Positions 24,301-37,054 of a stretch of 64,000 nucleotides of DNA are shown in pieces. Made by a program: the position numbers and the translations under genes. Source of the stretch: Lumnitzera littorea. Its lineage: Eukaryota; Streptophyta; Magnoliopsida; Myrtales; Combretaceae. The DNA lies in the NCBI GenBank assembly GCA_024138015.1, contig JAMXBB010000004.1:114157828-114221827 (forward strand), read 5' to 3'. Each line of letters begins with the position of its first letter. Position 1 is the first letter of the stretch. Under the pieces are notes generated by a model. That model was not told the DNA's origin and did not search any database. It saw only the letters and a list, made by a program, of their open reading frames with translations.

Positions 24301-27119
24301 AACTTAATCTATTCGCTAGCCTCGCTATAATTTCCCTATTTTCTCTCATTTATATTTTGGTCATAACTTTCTTATTTTAAGTTGGAACTTTGCGATCTTA
24401 TAATTGTTTTTCATTATTTTCGAGTGTTTTTTCATTTGGTAAAGTTCTTTTTAAGTAGTTAGACTCGTAAGAATGTGGTTTAGGTTTAACAAGTTCCTTA
24501 GTAAATGGTGTTAGTTTAACTATAGGATTTAAGTCTAATCTTAGGCCTTGAGCCTTATACTTAATCTTTTAGACTTTTATTTAGGTATTTTAAGCTAAAG
24601 TTTCAAACCCAAATTGCATAGTTTTTAATTTAGGCCTTAATGTTACTCTCGCATGACTAAATGAGCTTTTTTTTACTAATTTAAGGCCTTAACTTATTAA
24701 GGAGCCTATAGGGGATAGCTTTAATTAGATATTGAACTTAATGAGCTTTTTATATTTTACTGGATGGGCATTTTAATTTAGAGATCAAATCTAGTCACTA
24801 AATTATAGGCTCTATTCTTAGTCCATTTAAGGGTTTTTGGCTTATCTTGCATTTTAGGGCCTTAAGCCCAACTCCACTTATCATTTTAGCCTAAGCCTAA
24901 GCCTATTGAAGGCCTTAAGTTTGGACAAATTTTTACTAAAGTTCCAAATTTGGTTCTTTTCATCAATGGGACTCCTACTATTGTTTTTATGCCCCCAATC
25001 ACCAACTAAACTAGTTTAGACTACTAATTCATCATACCCTACTTAACTTGGTTAATTACAACTTAAATCATACTTAACATTAATTAATCATATCATTATA
25101 CTAATTAGTCAAAATTTACAACTCATTAAGTCCATCAATAGTGGCAACTAAGTAGGGGTTTTCTAAGGTTTCTTTAACTTCATCCATCTAGCACTTATTC
25201 TAGTGTATTTTCCTTATTGTTAATCACATTTCTACTTATTTTAAGTTAATAATATCACATAACATGGTGGAAATAAGATGGATACATATTAAGGAGGGGG
25301 TAGCATGCAAAGGAAGTCAGGGTTCTTGGTGTTTTCTTAACTTCTTTTCAAGTTCTCTATATAAAACTACCTCCTATACTTCTAGAATGTAAGTAACAAA
25401 CTTGCTAAGTACATGAATGAATATATAATTATTTGACTCTAAAATAACATGTACATGAATATAACATGTTTATCTAATATTTCTAAGCCTAAACTCTTAA
25501 GATATCATTAGCATAACTAATGTAAATAGAAAACTCAAGTTAGGTGAGTTTCACCTTAAACTAATCTATACGAGTTCTAACTTTTTCACTTAAAAACGAA
25601 GTCTAAACATACTCCTTTGGAGGCATGGGTTTGTTGACAAGAAACTTTGGAGGCATGGGTTTGTTGACAAGAAACTAAGGGATGTGTGTAATATTTAAGT
25701 GGTAATGGTTTGTGATTTGGAGATGTCTAATGATGGTAATCTCAAAAGGCATTGATGTATGCACAGTAGTCACTTTGTTAGTAAAGAAATACAAGTATGT
25801 TGTCTATTATATTTGTGGCATCAATTTGGATTAGCCTTGTCCTTTCATTTACACTTATGTTGGTGCAAGCAGTTTGAGCTGTAGGTTAGCCATGAGCATC
25901 ATCAAGTTTACTATAACCTCCATAGTCATTGCATTATAGCATTACACGATTTTGTCATTAGGTGATTAAGAATGCTTTTTAACCCATATCTTGTATCTTT
26001 ACTTTTCATAATGCACATGACCTCTTGACAAAAATTTCCATTCAACTTTCTATCTTGAGAGCTATTGTCAACTCTCTTACTTCATTCTTATTTCCTTCAA
26101 CTCTAATAGTAATATCAATTGGTGTAGTTAAAGAAGTTAGAATAATAGTTTTGCAGTATGAAGCTGAAGCAAAACCCTTACTATTCTTACTTATTCTCTT
26201 CCCTTTATACCACTCAAGGTAACTAATGAGCTAGAAGCGTAACTTAATATTGTGATCTTTGCCTCAATAATATTTGTAAAATACCTTATTGTCGAGCTAA
26301 AAAATCGGTTCTATCTTTTCTTATCCTAATTTAAATTAAGTCCAACCAACTTAATGTAAACCTCTCAACTAAACTAGGAAAAGACACCTAAATTCAGATG
26401 GCACATGGTACCGTCCCATGGTGACAATATCACCAATGACAAGGTGACATGTGGTACTGCTATATTATTTTTTCGATTTCTTTTTTATTTTCCCCTTTTT
26501 CCTTCTTTCCTTTCCTCAAGCAAATAATGTTTCCAGTTCTTCCCTTATTCTTTTTTTCTTTCAACCCAAAATAAGACTCGATTAATTATCCCACTTCTAG
26601 AAAATCACATTATGCACTTCGATGAAATATAAAATCTAATAAATACATACTCAAAATATTTTAAAAAGTTATACAATCTAATCAATTTAAGAACCTGTTT
26701 TTTATCCGTGTCTAGCTTTTATTTGAAAACTCCAGATGGCCATAAAATATCCATTTTAATTCCAATTGAGGTGTAATTTGAGGCCATAAATTTTTAAGAA
26801 TATGAATTTTCGAAATGTGTTAGTCAAACCCATCCCTAAAAAATTGATTTTCAAAAAATTGATCATCCTTATTTGATATTCCTAATTTAATCATATCATA
26901 TATGCTTATTATGACTCTAGAAACGGTTTTGGACCTCGAAAAATTATTTCTACCCTAAATCGACTAAAATGGACTACTATGCAACACTTTTTTACTTTTA
27001 TGATTATTCAATTTTTTATTTTCAAGTTTTCTTAATTTTTTCTTGTTTTTTTTTTCACTTCTTTTATTTATTCTATTTTTCTTTTTTTTTTAATTTTCTT
27101 TTGTTTTTTCCTTATTTTT

Positions 27120-27120
<1 letters not shown>
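24301..27120. other. AT-rich DNA, probable old TE debris
   Basis: No recognisable coding sequence. 24480-24920 repeats 'taggccttaa/ttaggcc' phrases. Two exact copies of a 30-bp unit lie at 25616-25675. A phrase at about 25936-25985 (gattttgtcattaggt) recurs at about 59325, suggesting a dispersed repeat. 27000-27120 is T-rich. Confidence 0.45.
25616..25675. repeat. Two exact tandem copies of a 30-bp unit
   Basis: The unit beginning TTTGGAGGCATGGGTTTG and ending GACAAGAAAC occurs at 25616-25645 and again at 25646-25675 with no difference. Confidence 0.95.

Positions 27121-27122
<2 letters not shown>

Positions 27123-27150
<28 letters not shown>
27123..27150. repeat. (TA)n tract at the left edge of the duplicated segment
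   Basis: About 14 TA units lie immediately before the segment that is repeated at 30149. The corresponding tract at 30129-30148 has about ten units and forms the centre of the palindrome. Confidence 0.95.
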
Positions 27151-27153
<3 letters not shown>

Positions 27154-29381
27154 CTTGATTTTTCAATTTTTTTTATGTTTCTCATATTTTCCCATTTTTT
27201 TGAATTTTTCATTTTTTTTCCTTTTCCGAAAAATAGGGGATTCTAAATTAGAGATGAATATAGAGAGAGTAAAAATAAGATGTTTACAACTGCCCTTCTT
27301 AGTATTAAAATCTGGTGAAAACTTTATTAGAAAGACCAAATAGACACCATTTTCTCCCCCAACAAGAAAAAGAGAGTTTTAAGACAAGTTAATAAGTGAA
27401 ACTTCGAGATATGAAATGGGCTACTTATAAAACGAACTCCTTTGGTAAGCTATTAATCAAAAGAGATTCTTATGGTCTATCATAGTCAAACCCTTTGATG
27501 AGATACTCTTTCCTAATGAAAGGGTCATGTCTATAATGGGTAAGGGCTCTTATAAGATATCCTATTTAATAGGCCACTTATTTGAAAAGTTGGATGGTGT
27601 ATAATATATCAATAATTTGAAAGAAAGCAAATAGTGCTTCATCAAGCAAGCGATCCATATGCATCTTTGAATAGGATAGCACTCCACCAAGTAGACAACT
27701 TAGATACTTTTGTAAATGGTAGACAACACTCTAAAGGGTAGACAATGTTTTATTAAGCTAATGGTCTTAGAATTTTTCAAAGGATCGACAATGCTCTATT
27801 GAGACGGTAGCCTTAAGACTTTCAAAGGGTAGATAATGCTTTATTGAGCTGATAGTCCTAAAATTTTTCAAAAGATGGACAATGCTCTATTGAGCCGATG
27901 GTTAAGATACTTTTGAAAAGAGTGAACAAAGTTGTATTGAACCGACAATCCTAAGACTTTCAAGGGCTTGACAGCACTTTATTAAGCTGACAGTCTTGAG
28001 ACTTTAGAAGGTGGACAGCTTTAAGGCAATAGTCGTACAACTTGAGAAGGGTAATAGACAGCGCTCTACTAAGCCAATAGTCCAGGACGAGTCTTCTTTG
28101 GAAGTTTTTTTAGATGGACAAAAGAGATAAGTATTCTTGATGAACAAATTAACCTTGGAGAGAAGAATTTTAAAGATGTGATCTAACTTGAATGGATGGG
28201 CTTATTACTACTGGTAGACAATGGGCTTGCCCCACTACTCAATAGTTATTTATTCTTTTATATACATTATCTAAAGGCTTGCACTTGAGAGTTGTGGTTA
28301 ATGAGCTAAGCTAATATCTTCAAATTTTTGTAGCTTTATTCAATTCTTTTAATATGATTCTTTTGCACGCCATTCTTGTCAAGCCTCCAATATCATGGAC
28401 TTTGGTCTTCAACATAGTTTAAAGCATTGCTTGTTGGATTCATAGTACAAGTCTTAATAGGTATTCTACTCATTGAATTGTCTAGTCTAAGAGGGCTTCC
28501 TCACTCTCTTGGCTTAGATTTTACTCTTGACTCCAAATTCCAAAAATTATGATCTTTCTTGCAAGTGATATGCCTTGGTCAATCATTTAGATCTTTTTGG
28601 GACTTATAATGTAATATGAGCTTTTAGTTAACAGTTTCAAAATGGATCGATGAATGGTCTTATTTTAGAAAGCAATGTTTTCTTCGCCTAAGTTTATAAG
28701 TCAAAAACCTTTAGGAGAAACTAAAATGGGTTTGCTCCTAATTTCATGAGTAATGATAATCCATTCCTTCTAGTCAAAAGAGCTTCTTGAGGAAGGTATT
28801 ATAGGAGGGCTTGAAGAATGAGATGGCCCTTAAGCTTTGAGTTATAAGCCTTGTCTTTTGATTTTTAATGTTCTTGAGCTTTTTTAGGCTTAAAAAGGTA
28901 CCTTGAGATTTTAGGCTTCAATTTCACCTTTAGGTGCTTGTTTTTCTTATGTTGCTTTTTTTTTTCAAAGGCTCTAAATTGATGCCCCTTTTTTCTTTCT
29001 ATCTTCCTTTTTTTTTTTCAATTTTTTGTCTTTCTTTTATTTTTCACTTTTTTTTTTTATATTCTCTCTTTGACTTTTTCATCTCTTATTTCTCACTTTT
29101 TCCTTTTGATCTCTTTGTTTCCTTTTACTCCTTTCTGACTTCTTCTGTAGGCTTCAGATGAAATGGAGATGCCCACTTCGTTTCTCATCTTGGATGGCTT
29201 ACAACTCAAAGTATGTGAAAATTGTGGATTTGAAACTCTCCTTCCTTTCAAAGGGAATAAATTATCATTAGCAATTATTATCCATGAATTGGTGTGACTA
29301 GGGTAAGCATAAATTAGTTTATCCTTTTTCTCCTCATTAATAACCCCAATCTCTCGATTGCCTTAGTGTGAGGAGGTTCTT
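27151..29381 (+). repeat. Direct repeat copy 1 (2,231 bp)
   Basis: Everything from 'tttcttgattttt' at 27151 to 'gaggttctt' at 29381 recurs at a constant offset of 2,998 bp (30149-32379). I found no indel or mismatch in the lines I compared. The content is non-coding and LTR-like: 'aaaataagatgtttacaactgccc' near 27265 resembles a phrase found near the start of Tat-type LTRs, and the 46-bp tandem array follows. The copy is followed by a single N. Confidence 0.9.
27695..28095. repeat. Tandem array of a 46-bp unit
   Basis: Units beginning GACAATGCTCTATTGAG or a variant start at about 27741, 27787, 27832, 27878, 27924, 27970 and 28014 (last one truncated), a period of 45-46 bp, with more decayed units before 27741. 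Each unit contains 'agtcctaagactttcaaaggg'-like sequence. The array recurs in the repeat copy at about 30693-31093 and, reversed, at about 29383-29585. Confidence 0.85.
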
Positions 29382-29382
29382 N
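29382..29382. other. Single N at the junction of direct and inverted copies
   Basis: The ambiguous base falls exactly where repeat copy 1 stops matching its partner and the inverted copy begins. That position suggests an assembly join. Confidence 0.95.
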
Positions 29383-30894
29383 GGCTCAATAGAGCATTGT
29401 CCATCTTTTGAAAAATTTTAGGACTATCAGCTCAATAAAGCATTATCTACCCTTTGAAAGTCTTAAGGCTACCGTCTCAATAGAGCATTGTCGATCCTTT
29501 GAAAAATTCTAAGACCATTAGCTTAATAAAACATTGTCTACCCTTTAGAGTGTTGTCTACCATTTACAAAAGTATCTAAGTTGTCTACTTGGTGGAGTGC
29601 TATCCTATTCAAAGATGCATATGGATCGCTTGCTTGATGAAGCACTATTTGCTTTCTTTCAAATTATTGATATATTATACACCATCCAACTTTTCAAATA
29701 AGTGGCCTATTAAATAGGATATCTTATAAGAGCCCTTACCCATTATAGACATGACCCTTTCATTAGGAAAGAGTATCTCATCAAAGGGTTTGACTATGAT
29801 AGACCATAAGAATCTCTTTTGATTAATAGCTTACCAAAGGAGTTCGTTTTATAAGTAGCCCATTTCATATCTCGAAGTTTCACTTATTAACTTGTCTTAA
29901 AACTCTCTTTTTCTTGTTGGGGGAGAAAATGGTGTCTATTTGGTCTTTCTAATAAAGTTTTCACCAGATTTTAATACTAAGAAGGGCAGTTGTAAACATC
30001 TTATTTTTACTCTCTCTATATTCATCTCTAATTTAGAATCCCCTATTTTTCGGAAAAGGAAAAAAAATGAAAAATTCAAAAAAATGGGAAAATATGAGAA
30101 ACATAAAAAAAATTGAAAAATCAAGAAAATATATATATATATATATATTTTCTTGATTTTTCAATTTTTTTTATGTTTCTCATATTTTCCCATTTTTTTG
30201 AATTTTTCATTTTTTTTCCTTTTCCGAAAAATAGGGGATTCTAAATTAGAGATGAATATAGAGAGAGTAAAAATAAGATGTTTACAACTGCCCTTCTTAG
30301 TATTAAAATCTGGTGAAAACTTTATTAGAAAGACCAAATAGACACCATTTTCTCCCCCAACAAGAAAAAGAGAGTTTTAAGACAAGTTAATAAGTGAAAC
30401 TTCGAGATATGAAATGGGCTACTTATAAAACGAACTCCTTTGGTAAGCTATTAATCAAAAGAGATTCTTATGGTCTATCATAGTCAAACCCTTTGATGAG
30501 ATACTCTTTCCTAATGAAAGGGTCATGTCTATAATGGGTAAGGGCTCTTATAAGATATCCTATTTAATAGGCCACTTATTTGAAAAGTTGGATGGTGTAT
30601 AATATATCAATAATTTGAAAGAAAGCAAATAGTGCTTCATCAAGCAAGCGATCCATATGCATCTTTGAATAGGATAGCACTCCACCAAGTAGACAACTTA
30701 GATACTTTTGTAAATGGTAGACAACACTCTAAAGGGTAGACAATGTTTTATTAAGCTAATGGTCTTAGAATTTTTCAAAGGATCGACAATGCTCTATTGA
30801 GACGGTAGCCTTAAGACTTTCAAAGGGTAGATAATGCTTTATTGAGCTGATAGTCCTAAAATTTTTCAAAAGATGGACAATGCTCTATTGAGCC
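29383..30894. repeat. 1,512-bp palindrome (inverted repeat with no unique spacer)
   Basis: 29383-30128 is the reverse complement of 30149-30894 and of 27151-27896, with coordinates summing to a constant 60277 and 57279 respectively. The 20-bp (AT)10 at 30129-30148 is self-complementary and forms the centre at 30138/30139. Identical 62-codon open frames on opposite strands (29936-30124 minus, 30153-30341 plus) confirm the symmetry. Confidence 0.92.
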
Positions 30895-32379
30895 GATGGT
30901 TAAGATACTTTTGAAAAGAGTGAACAAAGTTGTATTGAACCGACAATCCTAAGACTTTCAAGGGCTTGACAGCACTTTATTAAGCTGACAGTCTTGAGAC
31001 TTTAGAAGGTGGACAGCTTTAAGGCAATAGTCGTACAACTTGAGAAGGGTAATAGACAGCGCTCTACTAAGCCAATAGTCCAGGACGAGTCTTCTTTGGA
31101 AGTTTTTTTAGATGGACAAAAGAGATAAGTATTCTTGATGAACAAATTAACCTTGGAGAGAAGAATTTTAAAGATGTGATCTAACTTGAATGGATGGGCT
31201 TATTACTACTGGTAGACAATGGGCTTGCCCCACTACTCAATAGTTATTTATTCTTTTATATACATTATCTAAAGGCTTGCACTTGAGAGTTGTGGTTAAT
31301 GAGCTAAGCTAATATCTTCAAATTTTTGTAGCTTTATTCAATTCTTTTAATATGATTCTTTTGCACGCCATTCTTGTCAAGCCTCCAATATCATGGACTT
31401 TGGTCTTCAACATAGTTTAAAGCATTGCTTGTTGGATTCATAGTACAAGTCTTAATAGGTATTCTACTCATTGAATTGTCTAGTCTAAGAGGGCTTCCTC
31501 ACTCTCTTGGCTTAGATTTTACTCTTGACTCCAAATTCCAAAAATTATGATCTTTCTTGCAAGTGATATGCCTTGGTCAATCATTTAGATCTTTTTGGGA
31601 CTTATAATGTAATATGAGCTTTTAGTTAACAGTTTCAAAATGGATCGATGAATGGTCTTATTTTAGAAAGCAATGTTTTCTTCGCCTAAGTTTATAAGTC
31701 AAAAACCTTTAGGAGAAACTAAAATGGGTTTGCTCCTAATTTCATGAGTAATGATAATCCATTCCTTCTAGTCAAAAGAGCTTCTTGAGGAAGGTATTAT
31801 AGGAGGGCTTGAAGAATGAGATGGCCCTTAAGCTTTGAGTTATAAGCCTTGTCTTTTGATTTTTAATGTTCTTGAGCTTTTTTAGGCTTAAAAAGGTACC
31901 TTGAGATTTTAGGCTTCAATTTCACCTTTAGGTGCTTGTTTTTCTTATGTTGCTTTTTTTTTTCAAAGGCTCTAAATTGATGCCCCTTTTTTCTTTCTAT
32001 CTTCCTTTTTTTTTTTCAATTTTTTGTCTTTCTTTTATTTTTCACTTTTTTTTTTTATATTCTCTCTTTGACTTTTTCATCTCTTATTTCTCACTTTTTC
32101 CTTTTGATCTCTTTGTTTCCTTTTACTCCTTTCTGACTTCTTCTGTAGGCTTCAGATGAAATGGAGATGCCCACTTCGTTTCTCATCTTGGATGGCTTAC
32201 AACTCAAAGTATGTGAAAATTGTGGATTTGAAACTCTCCTTCCTTTCAAAGGGAATAAATTATCATTAGCAATTATTATCCATGAATTGGTGTGACTAGG
32301 GTAAGCATAAATTAGTTTATCCTTTTTCTCCTCATTAATAACCCCAATCTCTCGATTGCCTTAGTGTGAGGAGGTTCTT
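30149..32379 (+). repeat. Direct repeat copy 2 (2,231 bp)
   Basis: Second copy of 27151-29381 at +2,998 bp. Unlike copy 1 it continues smoothly past 32379 into unique sequence ('gatagagtttaattttgg'). The original single-copy locus was therefore probably 27151-29381 joined directly to 32380 onward, with 29382-32379 as the extra 2,998 bp. Confidence 0.9.
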
Positions 32380-35100
32380 GATAGAGTTTAATTTTGGAAT
32401 CACTTCTTTGTAAGGCTCAACAAAGTTGGCAAGGGATAACATGCTTAGGACCTACAGTCATTTTGACCTGCGAATGAAGTTTGAAACAAACCTCTTTTAA
32501 GGAATGAGTCTAAATTCTTCACATTGATGTCGCTTAACTCTCAAGTGTGTTTAGGGTGAGTATTTAAGATTTGGTTTGTCTCTTTTCATCCTAAACTCTT
32601 CAATTGGTAGGATACATTTTACTTGTTAGATTATCAATTTTTCAAAAAGAAAATGCTCCACATTGATGGACATATATACCCCCATAATCATCTAGAAACT
32701 CATTTGCTTCTTTGTTTGCCCCAAAACTAGTCATTTGAACTAGTGTTTTGATCTCATCAAAATGCCTTGTAATTGAGATGGTCTTGTTAACTTCGCCATA
32801 TAATTACCTAAAATAAATTCACTAATTTAGGCTTAATAAGCTTTCTTTAAGTCTTTGTTGGTTTGGCTGATCCTCTTCATGCCTTAGTGGTGAAAGATCC
32901 TATCATCTTCTCTTGGACTTATTGCTCCCCAAGTTTGAGCTTCAAATTCTGATAGGTAATCCCTTTAAGTAATAGTGGAGATGAGATTTTGATTCTTTTT
33001 TTAGGCCTTATAAAATGGATAAGATGGGTTCAAGTTATGGAAAAGTCTCATGTTTGGGGTTACAAGTAGGTAAGGAGTCTTTGCCTCTTCTTAGAGTGGT
33101 AGAAAAGTGCCATGGAGTAAACAGGTTATGTTTCTAGGCTTCCTTAGTAAGTTTTAGACCGTATTGGGATTGGGCTTTTTGGTGGGCTATGAATGGTATT
33201 TAGGTATATCTCTACTATTCTTGAGGGTTATTCTTGGTAAGCCTATTTCAATGAGCTTTCTCTTTTGCCCTCTAGCATTAGATCTCTCTTTGGCAAGTGA
33301 TCTATTTCAAACTTCATGATTTAGAGCAAATGACTACAAGCTTTAGATTGGGTCAATTCACTCAAAAGTTATCATTAAAGCCCATGAGAATCTTTTTCAT
33401 GTCAAGAAAAAACCTTTTTTTCTTATTTATATATATATATATATATATATATTAGTTTTTTCTAAAGCATTAAAGGAAAGTTAAGATTTGACAAGGAAAA
33501 AAGCTGGCTTAAAGTCGTAAAAGATTATTAAAGGGGAAAAAAGTGTCCTACAAGAGCTTGGTGAAAGCCTTAGCAAAAGTGGTGGCAAAAGAAACATAAT
33601 CCTAAAGAAAGCGGTAGACTTAAAAGGTAACATCGCTGACATGATAATTAAATAAACAGCACTACTGAAAACTAGTAAAGTGAAAATTTAGAGAAAAATT
33701 TAAAGCAAGGTTCAAAGTTTTTCTTTTTTTTTTTTTTTTTTTGGTTTTGATTTCTTAGTTTTTAGTTTTTCGAGACAATCCCTAATTTGTTACAATGGTG
33801 AAAGTAGTAATGAAATTGACAACTATTAAATAGAGGTAACAAAAAGTGTTAGTTTCTAAGAGGATAATTCCTAATGAAAGAAGAAAGACTCCAACTTTAA
33901 GAAAAAAAAAATTTTACCTTTTTTTTTTTTAATTTTAAGAAGTAGTAACTAAAGATACTAATATGGTGACTACTAAGAGGAGGAAATGAAGGCTTTAGTG
34001 ATGATACATGCATGGTGGAGACCTAATCTTAACATTCTAACTTCTAAAGGCATTTTTTTGTTTTTCTCTTTGAGTTTTCTTTTTAGTTTTTTGGGTTTTT
34101 AATTTGTTTTTCTTTTCTATTTTCTCTTTGGTATTTAAAACAAGTATTTACGGGGTAATCACTGGTGATTATTTACGTAGCTACTAACTTATGAGGAAGT
34201 CTATGGGGGATAATAATCAAAATGTGGTTAAGTGTACAATGGCGGTGAGTAGGATAAATAATAACATGGAGAATTATTTATAGTTTAGGAGAAGAATAAA
34301 GGCCTTTTTATTTTTTCTTTATCTATTTTTCTTGCATTTTTTTCTCTTTATTTATTTATTTATTTTAAGGTAAAGGAACATATACCTAACTATGGAAAAG
34401 ATTAAATTTATAGCAAAGTTGACAAAATGTTATAATTAGATTAGTGGAGAGAAACTTTAGATTTATAAGTTACATGACACATTACAAATTATCAATGGGA
34501 AAACTTTAGGCTATTTATTATTTTACAATTTATTCACAACCTTTTTTTATTATTAGTTTTAATTTACATGGATCTTAAAAAGATTTTATTATTAAGTGGG
34601 TGTTAAATCTTGATGGTTCAATGATTAATTTACAAAATAAAAAATGTCTCCTAAATTAGTGGCTATTTTACAATATGATCGGTTTAATATAAGTATTATT
34701 TATAGGCTATGAGAAAAAGGATTATAATAGTTATAAGGACCAACCCCTTTTTTTGGAAAAATTATTTACAACGGGTAATAATTGAAAGGAAAATAATGAG
34801 TCATTAAATTATAGTTGACTACAAAGCTACTAACTAAAAGTTAGAGTTATTTACAAAGTAAGTTAGGATTATCTAAAAGTAACTTTACTTACAAGTTGAA
34901 CGGGTTCTTTTTATTTTTTCTTTATTCTTTTTTATTAAAGAAAGAATAACATGAATATACATAAACAAGGAATTAAATTGATAAAACCTATAATGCATGA
35001 GAAGCACATAGATGCAGGCCAACAACTGAATAATGGTGTGGCAATTTTTGAAAAGAGAAGTGGAGAAGTAGCTCCTAAGGAAACATAAGCATGTGAAATA
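32380..35100. other. TE-like non-coding DNA with simple repeats
   Basis: No protein motif is found on either strand. Features are a (TA)n tract at about 33427-33452, a poly-T run at about 33721-33742 and T-rich runs to 34370. The sequence style matches the preceding duplicated segment, so it is probably the non-coding interior of the same degenerate retroelement. Confidence 0.45.
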
Positions 35101-35128
35101 CTCTAGATTGTCAAAGAGCTAGCAGAAT

Positions 35129-35610
35129 CTATATGAAGATTTCATTGCTAGTGTAGAGACACAAGTTACTCTTGCTAGTGCTAATTTCTTTGGTATGATT
35201 AGTATAATAATCAAACTTTGCAAAGTCTGCAACCATCCTGATCTTTTTTAGGGCTGGCCAATCATAAGCTCTTGTGACATGACTAGGCTCGATTTGCAAT
35301 TGTGTTCTTCTATCTATTCCATACTTTCCCTTTCTTTTGTAGACCTTCGGGAATTGGGATTTTGTTTGCTCATCATGATTTTCCCATGACTGCTTAGGAG
35401 GGGGATTCACTACAAAACTTAAGGGGGCTGGATTAGCATGCAATTTGTAAAAAGCAATTCAAGATGGCTGCAAGTGCTTGGTAATAACCATCCTTCAACA
35501 TTTGCTAAGATGAATTTCGAGTGGAAAAGTTTGTCATAATTAAGGTGTTTTAAGAGTAAGAGGCGTGATCCACAATGACGATGCTGGCAAGAGAGTTTAC
35601 AGTTTCTCAC
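35129..35610 (-). pseudogene. Unidentified gene fragment with an internal frame change
   Basis: Two overlapping minus-strand open frames (35419-35610 and 35129-35443) read as ordinary protein rather than low complexity. The first has LFHSKFILANVEGWLLP and CSHLELLF. The second has SFVVNPPPKQSWENHDEQ and KGKYGIDRRTQLQ, followed by DWPALKKIRMVADFAKFDYY. They are in different frames and overlap by about 25 bp, suggesting a frameshift in one older frame, or two exons. I do not recognise the family. It could be a captured host exon or a retroelement part. Confidence 0.35.
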
Positions 35611-37054
35611 ACAAACTTTGGTTGTTTTGTCAGAGTCAAAGTCTACGTAGAATTATGAATTACGGGGTGTTTTGTTTCGCTTAGACTAAGAGAACCACAT
35701 AACTTGAGAGCATGTAGTCATTGCTGAACTAGATTCAAGCAATGTTGCAGCTGTAGCCTGTAGGATTTGTTGAAAGTGGAGTTTACTCTTCCATTAATAT
35801 ATGTGATGCTTGTTAATGCTTGTAGGGCTTCCCGACACATTTTGAAGAAGTTAGGATTGATCATGTGTATCGAGAAGCAAATCAAATAGTGGTTTGAAGT
35901 TGTTAAATCCTCCTATGGATGCGGTTTAATATTCCGAATTCAAATGCTAGAAATTGTTGCTTTGGCAGGATGGTTAGAAGGCCTGGACATGATGATGTAT
36001 TATAACTTTTGACTACTCTTGAGTCTTGAGCTCCAGTGCTCAACCTCTAATATGTATAGTCCTATATTTACCCACAAAGTCGCATTTATCAGAAACTAGC
36101 ACGTAGATTCACTAAAAAAAACCAAATGCGGCTATGGTTTATAGACCCACATGACCCATGTTAAAATTTTTTATTAGTGAGACCTACTTCAAGGTACATG
36201 CGATCTAAAATAACTCTTACCTCTATCTCAAAATCACCTAGCATTTGATTTCTATCTACCGTGTTATGTATTGCAATTTTACTTCTTTAATGCAATCTCT
36301 ACCTCTATGTAAAAGAAGTCACCTAGCTCCATGTGGTCTCAACCCCCACATCTATATTTAAGTCCATAATCCAAGATATTCACCTGAAATCGACAATGGA
36401 CAAGCACTCAATTATTCACAAGCCCCTTATTGATCGGTAGAGGAAGAAGCAACTTCACCCAAGTTTTAGTTAACTCATGTCTTGATATTGGCCAAGGTAC
36501 GGAAAACGAAGAGCCTACAAGGTGCTCATTCATGAATTATGCCATACTAGCTCTACCAACAAAGATAGATAAAAGTGCGACCCAGTACGAGATATATTCA
36601 GAAACTGCAACTTCATCCAGTGTAAAATTTTGAGTCATGCAAATACCAATGGTTAGCGAGACAAAAACAGAGGTTTTACTGTTCTTGTTTGTCTTACTGA
36701 AGCCTCTGAATTTAACTGCAGTCCCTACTAGTAACAGTCACCAGCTTCTTCATTAAGCAGAAGACTAGATATTTTGACGTGAATATATTGATTAGAAAGA
36801 AAAGCTAGATATTCATTTCACTTCATTCGATACAAACATGTACTACAAATAATCTTCTTTACATAATTAATAGCGTACAATTCATTACACTAGTTACCAA
36901 CATAACTAGAAGTACATCTAAAGAACATTAGAGGTGTGATTATAGCAGTGCTTATGGAAGTGCCTTCAACCAGATGGCACCATCTCAATGAATAAAGCTG
37001 ATACAGTGGTGATAAACAATCACCTAAAACAATAGAGTACTTAAATGCCAATAT
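35611..37054. other. Intergenic DNA, including the 3' flank of the CDI-like gene
   Basis: No recognisable gene. A 67-codon plus-strand open frame at 36430-36633 has no familiar motif. The 3' UTR of the minus-strand gene should lie in roughly 36800-37054, but no unambiguous polyadenylation signal is seen. Confidence 0.45.

Noticed and set aside
26969..27343. 124-codon open frame, very Phe/Tyr-rich
   Set aside because: It is translated from a T-rich tract and a (TA)n microsatellite inside a non-coding duplicated repeat. The same is true of its copies at 29936, 30153, 28934 and 31932.
27121..32379. CRISPR-like or prokaryotic repeat array
   Set aside because: The repeated units are a 46-bp tandem array and a palindromic duplication within plant retroelement-like DNA. 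There are no spacer-separated identical repeats and no prokaryotic genes.
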